This document shows, in pieces, positions 33,575-46,212 of a stretch of 64,000 bases of DNA. The position numbers and the translations under genes are program-made. The first letter of the stretch is position 1. Each line of letters begins with the position of its first letter. This stretch comes from Agrypnia vestita (taxonomy: Eukaryota; Arthropoda; Insecta; Trichoptera; Phryganeidae), in NCBI GenBank assembly GCA_016648135.1, contig JADDOH010010923.1:1-64000 (forward strand). Reading direction: 5' to 3'. The notes beneath the pieces are model-generated. The model saw only the letters and a program-made list of their open reading frames with translations. It made no database searches and was not told the origin of the DNA.

Positions 33575-34119
33575 TATACAGGGTTATTTGGAAAACATTA
33601 ATTACCTCGCAGGACTGTATTCTTGCCTTGATTATGAGTCGAAAATGTTCAAGCTATTATGACCTAATATCAATAGTTAAGGAGATATGCGACATCAAAA
33701 TTTGCATTTTTTTCTCAATATTTCTGACTTATTTTTTGTAAAACGTTGGACTATCATTACAGTAACTCATATCGATTACGAAAAATTCATTCGTTTCAAT
33801 ACAAGTTAAATAAAATGATAAAAACCCCGAAAAAACTCCAATTGGAATGTTTTCCAATTGGAATTCGAGGGTTTTTATTTTTTTATTTGACTTGTATTAA
33901 AGGGAATAAATTTTTCATATTTGATATAAGTTACTGTAATGATAGTTCAATGTTTTATAAAAAATAAGTCAGAAATATTGAAAAGAAAATGTAAACTTTG
34001 ATGTCGCATATCTCCTTAACTATTGATGATATCATAATAGCTTGAACATTTTCGACTCATAATCAAGGCAAAAATATGGTCCTGCGAGGTTATTAATGTT
34101 TTCCAAATAACCCTGTATA
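33575..34119. mobile_element. P545 palindromic element, copy 1
   Basis: The whole 545 bp is one imperfect palindrome. It begins TATACAGGGTTATTTGGAAA and ends with the inverse complement. The arms share GAGTCGAAAATGTTCAAGCT, GGAGATATGCGACATCAAA and GGACTATCATTACAGTAACT, and meet near 33850 around CCAATTGGAA. No long protein. A second copy is at 54437-54922, and a weak scrap (CGACTCGTTATCAAGGCAGG) at 14824. Confidence 0.75.
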
Positions 34120-35744
34120 ATTCATAATATAGATGATATATGCGTATGATGGAGCAGTGCGGAGAAGGATCTGAAGAATGCCCAGTTTGACAAAGTGATG
34201 GGCTGGAGCAGTGAATTGTGGAAAAGAAAAGAATTGTGTAAAATAAAAGAATGGAGAGTCGACCCCTAATGAAATGGGAAGCGGATGAAGACGAAGAAAA
34301 AGATACGCATATGCCGTATACGTGTTCGAGTTTGACATATTTCCAACCATTAATATTCTAACCAAGAAATCAAACGTCAAGAATATAGTTGCCCGTAGAA
34401 AAAATAAAATCTACTTAAAATATCAATAATTTATATATATTATTAAAAATAATATCTAAATATGTATTAAAATAATCTATAGGTACACCTCGTTTCTTAA
34501 AAAAATATTTTTTTTAGCTAGCAATAGAAAAACAACGCATTGGGTACTTGATATGTTTTAAGCACAATCATAACACTGACAATTGACAAAGTCATTTAAC
34601 ACAAATTAAATATAAGACTCGAATTTACACTATTCGAATAATATATGAATACTTTATTATTGCTGGGGAACTATTACACTTGATAGAACACTAAATTTGA
34701 ATATCGCACGTGAGTAGTCGCATTTATTTAAATCGCTCGATTATTTCGCTTAATATCTGTCGCTCTGATTATCTCACGTCTGGCCACCCCGGTTCCGTGG
34801 CTAATATCGCACCGCAATAAATGTTTATATATGCAATACGGTGGTCTTTCGAATTCTAAGGAAGATTATTTTATTTTCCAGTGTTTACGACATGACATTG
34901 ACATATTACGAGGGACTTACTTGCACGTAATCTCTTTTACAACGTCGTTACAAAATAGATGATGAAAAACGGCATCTCTCGAAATTAATTTAACAGAGGT
35001 ATATAACTCAGCATATCGTCCCTTAGAGGTAAAACTCACTTTCCGCAATATTGGGCCAAAATGAGTTATAAATACCAACATTAATATTTTTTTTTAAATT
35101 TCTATCCCTAGAAAAAATCAGGAAGTGAATATTCCCTCTCTTTTCAAAGTTATTTAGTTGTAAAATTTATCATTTGAACATTTTCAATAATTCCCTCCAG
35201 GCCAAAATCACTTGGTTACTTAACCTGGCGGCAAAATTGAGAACTTGTCTTCGTTGTTTCTCTAAAAGCAATATGTGTGTAATTGCAACTCGAGCGGCGG
35301 CACTAACGGTGTAATGTTGTGTTATGTAGCACAAGATTTATTTTATTGAGAAAACCAAAAAAAAAATGCTGTCGTCAGTAAAATAGGTTGGAGGAATGGA
35401 TATGTACATATTTACGAATAAATAAAAATGATTTTAATGAGAATGGCAAATCGCCTTTATATGTCGGCCCAAATTCGTGTTCAGGTTACTTTAATATTCA
35501 ATTTGGTTTGACAGCAAGGAATATAATAAATTCTATTTGGAGAATGATGCGACGTATAAATACTATATTATTCACTTTGACAGTCCGGAATATATATTTG
35601 GATTGAAGAGGCGTATACAGAAAAACAAAACATACCTGAGATTCACTGATTTTACTAAAAAACGGTATCTACAATAGACAGATACTTGGCCAAAAACATG
35701 TACAAAATTGTCAGGCGTAGGCTGCTCCACTAAGCTAATAGGCA
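34120..35744. other. No gene recognised
   Basis: AT-rich DNA; short frames only. Confidence 0.4.
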
Positions 35745-36238
35745 GTAATGAGAGAGTACGGGCATTATCCTTGGCTTTACCCAACCGAGTTTCTCCAGGG
35801 TATGCTTGGCTACAATAGTCTAGAGACTAGAAGGAATGTGTATTTGATTACACATTTTTATCGATTGTTGCGCGGTATGATCGATAATCCTGAAATTATG
35901 CAGAGCATTGCTTTGTATGTTCCTGATAATTACACTAGACATCGTCAGCATAGATTGTTTCATATTCCAATATACAGGACCAACCTGCCGATGGTTATGC
36001 CTGTTGGAAGAGCCACAGCTATGTTGAACAAAATCGCTTTGGGTATTGATATATTCCATGTGTCTGAGGGGGTTTTCCGAAGCGGGATTCTCCTACACCT
36101 TTGACCAGATTTTATGTTATTTTTAATTTATTAAATATTTTCATTTTTGATATATACTTCCTAATATGTATGCCTTAAACATTTTGTTTGTCATGTACAT
36201 ATTATCATGAAATAAATTGAAATTGAATTGAAAAATAA
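35745..36238 (+). mobile_element. LINE 3' end, second copy
   Basis: Coding part 35748-36104 reads MREYGHYPWLYPTEFLQGML and continues to the same SGILLHL end as the copy at 21988-22407, uninterrupted. Untranslated part and an ATTGA-rich tail follow (36216-36235). Compared with the other copy it has a 4-residue insertion (IMQS) after DNPE. 5'-truncated. Confidence 0.8.
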
Positions 36239-36504
36239 ATCCACACTTTTTGAAAAATGTTTTATTTTCTGGTTTTGGATACTTGAGGTCATATTTTACC
36301 ATTCTAATAAGCTTGTTTGCCATATTTCCATAATTTTTTTTAAATATAAGCATCTTTAATTTGCAGTATATCCATCTGGGGTGTGTCACATGTAGCGTAT
36401 TTGCAGTTTTAAGGTTTAAAATATTTAAAACAATTACCTCAAATAATAATACACTTGTTTTATCCGCATTAATTCAATGTCTATTAAATGAGCGAGAAAG
36501 TAAA

Positions 36505-36945
36505 TTAATATTCATTTGAATGATAGAAATTGCTCCATTCATATTTCCTTGATTTACTCAGTAATTTGTTTAATGGAGATACTGTTCTTTGGCTTAGTGG
36601 GGTAGTGGGTGTAAAAGAGAAGTGGTCGTTCAGCGGGGCACTCCGTGTTGAAGCTTCCTGAGGACTGTCAGCTGCCTTTGCCCTCGTCAGAAGTACTGTA
36701 GCCAATTGACGCGTGGCGACGATACTATACTTGCTATTAGATTCAAACTGTAGGTGGGATGCTTGATGTGCTTGAACTCGGAGTCGAAGAGAACACCAGA
36801 AGGACAGAAACACCAACTTGAGGGGACCAGTGCTCTCACCATGCTGCTGCGCCTTGATGATGATATCGTTGATAGATTGGTTGATACGGCGATTCGCTTG
36901 GTATTCACAAAGCATGGGGGTTATTCTTAATTTTTCAATTCTCAA
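36505..36945 (-). other. Unassigned 146-codon open frame
   Basis: The frame begins MRIEKLRITPMLCEYQANRR and includes NDIIIKAQQHGESTGPLKLV. Its sequence is less AT-rich than its surroundings and a second minus frame overlaps it. I recognise no domain. It could be a retrocopy scrap, a LINE part or chance. Confidence 0.25.
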
Positions 36946-37344
36946 TCAGTGCCGTTTTCACGTTTTGATTTTTAGTTGTTTTCCTTTTTTTTAAAAAACA
37001 TCTCATTTGAAGTACAAATTCTCTCTGGTGTTATCCTTCCTCACCTTGCTGCCCACCTCACTTTTCTAATAGTATTCCTTCATCAAGCCTGAGGACGGCA
37101 CACATTACACCCTCCATTCTAGGGACTTCTTTCCCCCCCCGCCCAACATCTCTCCAATAGGTATGTCCAGCCAATTGCTTATATTGATTCTATTACATAG
37201 GTTCTCTGGCGAATTTGTGCGTTTGGAACTCGATCTTTCCATTCAAAAAATACGATATATTTCAACTATACTTTTTTTCCATTATGCTTTCAACAACTTT
37301 TATTTAAGGCATGATATTAACATTATTAACGGTGAGGGCCCACC

Positions 37345-37612
37345 ACTTTATTGCATAACTTCTTTCTTCTTCATGTGCCTTGTCGGGTCCCTCCGACGTC
37401 GGCGATCATCTGGGAGAAAGTTTCCCTGTCCAGGGCAGTGCGGAACAGCTCTTACACGCTTCTTATCCCGGTCCATTCTTGGATGTTTCGAAGCCAGGAG
37501 TGCCGCCTCCTTCCGACCCCTCTGCGACCCTCAACCTTCCCCTTCATGACGAGCTAAAGGATGAAGTACTTTTCACCTCTCATTATATGACCAAAGTATG
37601 AAATAACTATTC
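37345..37612 (-). pseudogene. LINE reverse transcriptase tail, second type
   Basis: Reading the minus strand with frame changes gives YFGHIMRGEKYFIL, VMKGKVEGRRGVGRRRHSWL, RNIQEWTGI, then ELFRTALDRETFSQMIADVG. This is the GH-x-x-RG-x-KY...GK-x-EG-RGVGR-x-x-SWL-x-N-x-x-x-WTG tail of RTE-like retrotransposons. An AAG-rich end follows at 37365-37345. Frameshifts mean it is dead. Confidence 0.7.
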
Positions 37613-40600
37613 GGACTGATTTGCTTAAATCTGCAGGTTATTAACTGTTATGTTATACTATTGTTATGATAAGACTGTATTTCATACAAACCTATGTATA
37701 CATACAAATATCGAGTTAAGCTTAGACTAAAATGTTCTCTGCATATAATCGTTTGTGTGAAAGCATTAAATTTAATAATGAAATACCTAATAATTTGTGT
37801 ATCTAACACGGCAAAATTAAACAAATTACAACATTACAGAATAATCCCTATTCTTCTGTGTACCTATGTATTTCGAAGATTTTAAAAAGTACCCTCAGTT
37901 GTATACAGTATACAATATCCCACGTGCAAAACACAATTTTTTGATTTCAACAAATATTTTGGAGGGCATTTTTACGACGAAAATGTCTCACGGAGAATGA
38001 CCGGACAATATCCACGGCTTTAATGTTCTCACATGGTTTGCATTTCAAGTGATAGAATAATCCTTTGAAGTCAAATGTCACCCCATATCAATTATCTAAA
38101 AGGAGGTAGTAGTTGAGCTATGGAGTCGTTACCCCTACCCGTGCAGATCTCTTCACTCTGTGTGATAAGTGGCGAATACCTGCACATCCAGTTACAAAGC
38201 GTTTATTTAATTACAGCATCAAAGCCTTTATTTGAGGAAACCTTTTACTTTATTCAAGCGTAATTTATAATTATTAAAAGGAACAGAATATTTTTTATTA
38301 ATTTAGATAAATATATATTAAATGCTCACAGCTTGTGTTACGCTAAAATATAGATTTAAAATATTTCAGATAATAACAGTAATAATAATAATATTAATTT
38401 AAATATAGCGGTGTGAGTAGGTGCAATCGTAAAAAAATATATTTAAAAATTTATTCAAACAAGTGGTTTTGATCATTGGATTTTGACGTTGTTGGATTGT
38501 GACGTTTTTCTTTATAATTTACACAATATAAAACTGAATTAATTAAGGAGGTATTCTAGTGTAGAAATTTAAAAAAATCTTTTTTTTTTGTATATTCGTA
38601 AGTTTAGACATTCAAAATTATGTCCTAAAAAGAATTTTTCAAAATTCCAATTATTTACCGAGATACAGCGATTTTGGTGACGCGACAAGTAAGTGGTCCG
38701 ACCGGAACAAATCAAACAATAGAAGGTAGACGTTGCCCGACTACCTGCTGATGAATTATCCCGTAAAACCTTTTTTATACTCTATACCTAAATAATGTAT
38801 ATTTAACTAATATGAACATTTTGAAGTGGAAGAAGTTCCATTATATGGAGCAGGAATCGCCGATTAAAAACATTTAAGTATACCGCACTGAAACTTTACT
38901 CAAAAATTTAAATGCGTTTTTCTAGAAACTACATTTTTCAAGCTGGTGTGCATGATATCTCAAGTTCTACTAAGCCGATATATTTTAAATTTTGTGTGAA
39001 CTTTTTTATATATTCCCCTATAGCCCCTAGCAGATTAAAGTCGAATTTTTTATTTTTACTATTTAAAAAGAAAATTAAATTGTTAATAAAACGTGAAAAA
39101 AGATTTTTTTTCAAATGGCCGCCATTTTTAATTTTTAATTTATTTTTCCGAGGTAGGGGCAATAGCGACATATTTACTAATTAAGAATCCGTTAATTTTT
39201 TTTGTTTCAGATGACCACAAGGGTCGGAACCATACACGCCAGGACCCCCCACTTATTTTGGACCCCCCCCTTTACCAGCCGATAACTTTTCGAGTTTTTA
39301 ATTTTTAAATTTTTTCTATTTCTTCTAATCTATAATTTTTTTTCTCATCAACAAATTATTTTACGAAGTTACTGTACACGAACTTAATCGGAGCACTATT
39401 CTGTAATTCGCACTGATTGAATTTACTAGAGTATTTCTCAAGAATAAAGGTACATACAGCTTGTCTTCGATATACCTACCAATGCACGTCTTTTGTATCA
39501 ATTCAATTCGCAAAATTCCACACGTAAATACCTCACTCACGCCAATAGTCCGTGGTATCTCCCGCTATCTGTTTCGCTTTCTGTCGTTTCGCTTCTGTGG
39601 TTTCGTTAAAACATCAAAAAAAATATTAGCGCTCATATTATAAATATGTATTGCTACGCAATATATAATGCTCCTGGGTGTTTCGCGAATAAAATCGCAT
39701 TTTCTACCAATTTCCAATTTATTATCAAATATTCGGGCGTTGGAAAATCCTCGGTTATGTGCATTTTCTTATGTTTCTAGCATCTTGTGACAATATGTGT
39801 GATAATCTTCTCATATCTCATTTCATCTCTGTTTTGATTGGTCATAAAATGTCACGCTGGAATCTTCTACTCTGCAGAGTATTCGCCATCCAATCAAATT
39901 CCGTCTCTTACCAAAATTCATATTCTTACTTAAGGGGGGGGTAAGGTTACTTCGGTGAAAAAAGGCATTTTTTTGTAGTAGTGCTAGTTTGTTTGCATAA
40001 CTTTTATATAATAATACATTATTTAAAAATTACTTTGTTGGTTTTAAAATTTTCATTGCAAAATATTTATATTTAAGCGAGTGGCAGTGAATCTCTGGAG
40101 GTAGGTACCTCGAAAGAAAGTTGTTTTACGGTGTACATCATAACTCGAAACAGAATCATCTGAAATAAAAAAATCAAATTGCACTTATTAAAAGAGATGT
40201 TTCACGAGGTAACGCTGTGGAGATTTTTTTTCGATTTTTCAATTTTTTCAATTTTTCAATTTTTCGATTTTCGCTAAAAAAATCGGTCAATTTGTTAATG
40301 CAAAATTGATAATTATTAAAAAAAAGAATAAACTCCACGGGTTACCTGATGAATTACGTGGACAAGTACTGTGCAAAATTTCAAAACGATCGGTTCAGTA
40401 GATTTTGAGTTAGTGCGTACACGAACTTCAAAAATGACTAAATTTCAGAAAAACGCTTTAAAGTTTTGTACACTATAAAATTCAAAGTAAAACTCGACAA
40501 TTATTTTATACTTACACATAGTCGTCGATGCCAGGTCCATACAGCAAAGAGCTTTAATCAAGAAGATCTAGAGCATATTTTTGTTCTTGTCTACGCAAAA

Positions 40601-40995
40601 CTCTTCCGATAAAATAGCGCATCCGGTAATAATCAGGTGAGCGCGTCCCTCAGCTGCCCGAGCAGGTATAGAAAATCAGTCTGAGCATCGCTCAAACGTT
40701 CATAACTTCGTCAATTTTGCTCCGATTGACTTGAAATTTTGATAGAATATTCTCGCGATGTTAAACATTCATTTAAAAAATTAATAAAATGCAAAAAAAA
40801 TACTTTACTCCTCCTAAAATTTCATTATATTCTCTTATCTAAGTATGTACATAGTTACAATAATTCGAATTTCGCCATAAACTCACTTCTTCACAGGTTT
40901 TGCTTAGGTTCAGTCATTTAATCTTATCATTATGATACAACTCTATCAAATTCACAATTTTATCACAATCCAACTGTTAGATTTTTGTTATAATA
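37613..40995. other. No gene; low-complexity tract at 40226-40290
   Basis: A CAATTTTT/TCGATTTT run lies at 40226-40290. 40370-40620 is the diverged partner of the dispersed repeat at 12600-12850. 39190-39290 has a C-run-rich stretch. No protein recognised. Confidence 0.4.
40994..40995. repeat. TA target duplication, left of mariner
   Basis: TA before TTAGGTCC; matching TA at 42108-42109. Confidence 0.8.
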
Positions 40996-42107
40996 TTAGG
41001 TCCTTACATATGAAATTGGCGTTTTGCCGTACTGGCAAATTTGATCTCAAATATCTTCTCTTTGGTTAGGAATTCCAAATCCAAATTTATACAGTTATTT
41101 ACTCATGTATTTTTGTTTTGAAAATTATAATTCATTTGTTTTTTCCTCAATTGTTTTTTTCTTTACGTCACTCAGTTTACAAAATGAAAAACTTGAAATA
41201 TCGCGTTATTTACGAGTACGAGTTCCACCGTGGCACCAGTGCTGCAGAAACGGCTCGAAGGATTAATGATGTGTATGGCGACGGTGCCGCAAAAGAAAAC
41301 ATAGTGCGTTTTTGGTTCCAACGTTTTCGTTCTGGAAATTTCGACCTGCAGAACAAGCCCCGTGGACGGCCGGAGACCAAAGTTGATAATGAAGAATTGA
41401 AGGCTATTGTGGAAGCGGATCCATCGCAAACCACATCCGAGTTAGCTGCAGGCTGCGGTGTTAGTGATAAAACTGTTAGTGATAATCGGAAGCGCTCATC
41501 GCAATGGATGAACCCTGCCAAACCAGCCGAACCATGCCCCAAGCGAAAATTGACTCCAAAAAAGTTACTTGTGAGCGTTTGGTGGACTAGTGCTGGTGTC
41601 GTTCACTACAGCTTTCTTAAATCTGGCCAGACGATTACGGCAGATGTCTATTGTCAGCAACTGCAAACCATGATGGAAAAGCTAGCTGCTAAACAACCGA
41701 GGCTGGTTAATCGCTCTAGGCCACTGCTGCTTCATGATAACGCTAGACCACACACTGCACAACAGACGGCTACCAAATTAGAGGAGCTTCAATTGGAATG
41801 TCTAAGACATCCACCGTACTCTCCGGACCTTGCCCCAACAGATTACCATTTTTTTCGAAATTTGGATAACTTCTTGCAAAGGAAAAAATTCAACTCCGAT
41901 GGGGCAGTCCAAACCGCCTTCAAAGATTTTATTGATTCCCGTCCAAATGGTTGTTTTAGTAAAGGGATCGATGAACTACCTATGAGATGGCAAAAGTGCA
42001 TAGATAGCAATGGTACATACTTTGATTAAATAAATATATTATAATAAAAAAAAATCGGCTTTATGTTCCTCCCATACTAAACGCCAATTTCATATGTAAG
42101 GACCTAA
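40996..42107 (+). mobile_element. mariner transposon, internally deleted
   Basis: 1112 bp, with 29-bp perfect terminal inverted repeats beginning TTAGGTCCTTACATATGAAA at both ends and a TA duplication on each side. It encodes one transposase frame (41184-42029). Perfect inverted repeats suggest a young insertion, but the transposase lacks a catalytic segment. It could only move if a full-length relative supplied the enzyme. Confidence 0.92.
41184..42029 (+). pseudogene. mariner transposase with in-frame deletion of the first catalytic Asp
   Basis: 281 codons from the ATG at 41184, against about 345 in intact relatives. Order: first helix-turn-helix (YRVIYEYEFHRGTSAAETAR), WFQRFRSGNFDLQNKPRGRP linker, second helix-turn-helix (TTSELAAGCGVSDKTV), then SDNRKRSSQW. 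Normally some 60 residues separate the second helix-turn-helix from the DNR-x-R-x-x-QW motif, including the (V)TCDEKW segment that holds the first Asp. Here they are missing without frameshift. The other two Asp are present in LLHDNARPH and SPDLAPTDYHFF (D34D spacing). Repeats of TTAGTGATAA at the joint (41461 and 41476) suggest a short-homology deletion. An upstream in-frame ATG at 41118 adds 22 residues without mariner similarity. Confidence 0.9.
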
Positions 42108-42109
42108 TA

Positions 42110-45100
42110 TTAAGATTTGACTTGCAGTTTCTATATTATTTACAGATGACAATGATTAATTAACAATTCAATTTTTTTGTACGTACCTAATGGTTATGTT
42201 TAACATACATATTTATAGATTCACATAATCGGTGAAAACTGAAAATGAAAAATTATCAAATAAAATCAATTTTTTTGTATTTTTTTATCTGTCGGATAAA
42301 ATAACGTTGAAAATTTTTATAGTAAACTCGAATCATAAAGTAACACACCTACTTAAATAATGATAATGTACTTATTCAGAAAAGGACAAAACGTATAAGT
42401 AATTTTTAACATTTTTTTTTTATATTTATGGAAGTAAAAGACGGAAAGTACTGTAGATTATGGTAAGGCTTTGATCTCTGAGAAATAATATGTAGTGGAG
42501 ATATACTGGCTAAGTCACTTTACTTCTCGTACAAATACATTCGGCAATGTTTCATAACTTACTTCTCGCTCATCACTATACCATCCTTTACGCGCACTTA
42601 CGATGAATCTCTTATGTGTTTATGCGCCATTATGAGGGGGTCCATAATAACCGCGGAAACTTATATGCAAGTGAATAATATTATTTCACACATTTTTGTT
42701 GTGAAGTTACAATTTTTGAATACAATTCGGTAATTTAAAAAAATGTATGATTTCACTTGTTTTTTATAATATAGAATTGTTTTTTTCTTTGTAATATAGA
42801 ATTTTTTATAACATACTCTCGAGATCATATTTAAAATAACTGATATATCTTATCACGTCGCATCGCCCAAAAATGGGATTCATAGTTTGCGTTTTATAAC
42901 TACGGTTGTGTACTAATTATATTTTTGTGAGATTTAAGGGTATATTGTAGCATCTTTAATGTTTCAAAATTAATGTTATTGTAATATTATAACTCTTTGC
43001 CCATTACTACATATACACATTTTTTTATGTATGATATTTGATTATTGTTTGGGAGTTGTAGAATCATTTTCAATAATTTTAATTAATTAATGTCTATGCA
43101 TAACGAACCAAAAAAAATAGTTAAAACATGGTGATCCCTATAAGAAATACAAAACATTTTTTTTGTAACATGCAAATGACTGTAAAAACTAAATATGAGA
43201 GTTTCAAAATGTAATGATGAGAGTTAAAAAGAAATAAAACCGACGAAAATAGAGAGACGTATTAAAAAATTACAATCTGGCAGTAGTTGCAGTTTTAAAA
43301 TAAATAAACTAATAAATTAATTGACGAATTTTTGTACATTACACATACATATTAAAAAGATATAAATTTCTTCGCACGGCCTGTGAGTAAATCTTTTAAG
43401 AACTAATTTATCGTAATTCCGTCAATTGTAAAGTGGTTTTATTGCTTTTGAATCTCTCATATACTTTTCATTCATTACATCTTCATCGTTTTTATAAAAA
43501 AATAGAATAATAAAAGTAAAGAGTTGGCATATGTTATTTATTATTTCGTTTATTATTATGTTACACGCAAGGGTCGTTATTAATTAGTCTTATGTCCCGT
43601 AAATTTTCACGGCTTTGCGGTTGGTATATATGAATATATGTATATTTTTAGTGCATCAATGTATGTACAGTGATCATTAAAGAATATGTCAATATAATTT
43701 GTTGTATGTGTTTAATGGAATGATTTATAGGTTATTCGTAGAAATTGTTTTTCGGATTATCTATTATTATTTTATTCTACATTTATAATGTGATGAGAGT
43801 CACAAATATTATTTACCGATTTAATAAAATTTTTTTCTATGATTAAAATGCGACGACGCTCATAGAGTTTGTTTTTCGAATCAATTTTGTTTTATGTTTG
43901 ATTTTTATAGAGATTACTTTCCAGATTAATATTATTTTTATATCTCCCATCTAATGCTTGCCTATTCTGAACGAATTCTCTAAAAGTGTTCTCATATTAC
44001 ATAAATCGTCAGCTTCTTTTCATAAGAACCTTCAAGTCCCGCAACGCCATACCAAGGCGTGAAATTGACAAACTTGGTAAATCTGTTAAAACTTTGGTAA
44101 TTCCAATGCTGGGCGTATTAAATATTCCATGGGCGGATCCACGTGGGTGATGGGCGGGGCGGCCGCCGAGGTCCGCCCACTCGCCCCGCCTACTCACTCG
44201 CTCCAGATGAAATGAACAAAAAACTCAACCGAGTGGGCGTGGCTAAAACAAACAACCCGGACAACTTTAACGTAATATCGCTTTAATAGTTCGGAACATC
44301 TATAAGCCCCCGTCTTTGCGAAGATGACAGAGATGACATAGGTATATGGGATTTATAACGGTCGAGATGAGTACGCTATATTTTGAATCGTTATATTTTT
44401 CGCTGAATATAAATAATGAATAAAGTAAAATAAACTTAAAGTGGAGATATACAAACATACATAAAGAAAAATAGTATTGCACTATTTAAGTTATTTAACA
44501 TAAAAGATCTAACTCAAATAAAATCTGCAAGTCGATTAAAGGACACTTAGGTTATTATATAACCTATGTAGATATGTAAGAGTACATAGGTACCTACACA
44601 TATATTGAAATATCTAAAAAAAAAATGTTTAAAGTGAAGTGTCCGAGGAAAGAATTTAGAAAATACTAAATTCGAAATTTCATAGGAAATATATGTCTAT
44701 ATATCTTTCCCAAAACCATGTTTAAATTCCTATAAAAAGCAAATTCAGCATAATTCACTTCAATCAATCAACCCTCAGTGACTTGAGGGCGCGTCATTTC
44801 AAAGTAAGATTTACATTTATAATTTTTTTTATTTTTGATTATAATTTATTTATTTAATAGATAAATACATTTTTTACAATAATGATGGTTTATAATTTTC
44901 ATATGGTGTTTATCTTCTAAATGAGTAATATTACTCATGAGTAGGAGAAGAGCATCATTTTATTCAACGTGTATTTAATAATATGTAGTAGGTACATACT
45001 ATTTGCATATAAGAAAAAGAAAAAATAGTTTTAGACTCAAACATCATAGCAACGACAGAAATATCTAATTATGTTAATAGCAAATGCTGCAATGTCCACT

Positions 45101-45392
45101 ATTTAGTAGCAAAGACAGCAATATCCATAATTACAAGTTATTTATAAATATTTGTTCATACATACATAAAGTATTATATATAAATATTTGTTCATACAGG
45201 TATATAAAAGGAAAACGGATGAAGATTTCAGAGGGAGTAGTGACAAGTGTTTTGTATTTATCTCAAAAACACCTTAGTAGAATATTGCTGTCTTTGTTTT
45301 AATACTCCTCAATATATTATAAACACAAGATTTACACTTTTAATTAAATCATCACATTTCTTTTTTATGAATATAATTTGTTGTTCCTTTAG
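42110..45392. other. No gene; GC-box-rich patch at 44126-44240
   Basis: 44126-44240 contains GGGCGGGGCGGCCGCCGAGG, CGCCCACTCGCCCCGCC and GTGGGCGTGGC. These are GC-box/CACCC-type motifs, unusual in this AT-rich region. It may be regulatory, but no transcript evidence is visible. The rest is AT-rich and empty. Confidence 0.35.
45098..45299. repeat. Short inverted-repeat pair
   Basis: GCAAAGACAGCAATAT at 45108 has its complement ATATTGCTGTCTTTG at 45284-45298. Possibly an old MITE; the arms are short. Confidence 0.35.
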
Positions 45393-45608
45393 TACCCAAT
45401 GCAATAGCCATGTTTACGTAAACTGTAAGGCCCGGTTGCGCCATCAGAAGTAAGAGTAAGAGTTAAGAAAAAAGCATAGATTTTTGCATTCACCAATCAA
45501 AACACCCGTTTTCGTAAAAATCTATGCTTTTTGCTCAACTCTTTCTCTTACTTCTGACGGCGCAACCGGGCCTAAGCTTACATAAACTTGGCTATATAGC
45601 ATTGGGTA
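45393..45608. mobile_element. Outer inverted-repeat element carrying the MITE at 45429
   Basis: TACCCAATGCAATAGCCATG at left has the imperfect complement TTGGCTATATAGCATTGGGTA at right. The outer arms continue straight into the ends of the inner MITE. The inner MITE either inserted in the exact middle of a foldback or the whole is one larger palindrome. Confidence 0.5.
45429..45572. mobile_element. Tourist-like MITE (PIF/Harbinger), copy 2
   Basis: 144 bp, GGCCCGGTTGCGCC at left and GGCGCAACCGGGCC at right, with TAA on both sides (45426-45428, 45573-45575). It shares the inner GCATAGATTTTT / AAAAATCTATGC arms with 27922-28066. Confidence 0.75.
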
Positions 45609-46212
45609 TTAAAAATTAAAAGTATTCGGAAGAAATGACTTTTGGAAAACCAAGCAACAGCAAAACTGTTGATCTATCTATGTATATCTATAAAATTCAA
45701 TATCTGTCTGTCTGTTACTTACGGATACTCAAATTCGGATACTTTAGGACCTTGCGGAAAACATATATCTACGCTATCTCCTCTTCCCCCCTTTACCCAA
45801 CCCCCTCCATCGATATTCTCTATACAAATCTACACCATTTTTAAAGAAAAGACCTAAATTGTGCATAGGCATCATCTTCTCTCTTCTCCATACCCCACTC
45901 CCTCCCTCAGATATAAATGTTACGCACTCCAATTTAAATTTGATCCTTTTCATTCTAAATTTTGGATAATTACTTTTAAGCCTTTCGAATTTCCTTCTCC
46001 CTACCTAGACCACTCCTTTATTTATATTTTTTGTTCAATAAGGTTTTTTTTGTTCTTATTTATTTTGTTCCAGCATTAACATAAAGTGCTATATTAGTAC
46101 ATTATATACAAAAAAAAAATGTAGTAAAACTCTTTTTGTGGTTTATCGGAGGTTTCTGAGGACTGTAAATATTGACTAATTCGAATAAAATTCCTAATCT
46201 CATATACAAAAA
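45609..46212. other. No gene; start of a dispersed tandem-repeat family
   Basis: 45685-45850 (CAATATCTGTCTGTCTGTT and following) resembles the start of the array at 59919. Open frames through 45635-46079 run across this repeat and are not genes. Confidence 0.4.

Noticed and set aside
41172..41542. Minus frames across the mariner
   Set aside because: Shadows of the transposase frame.
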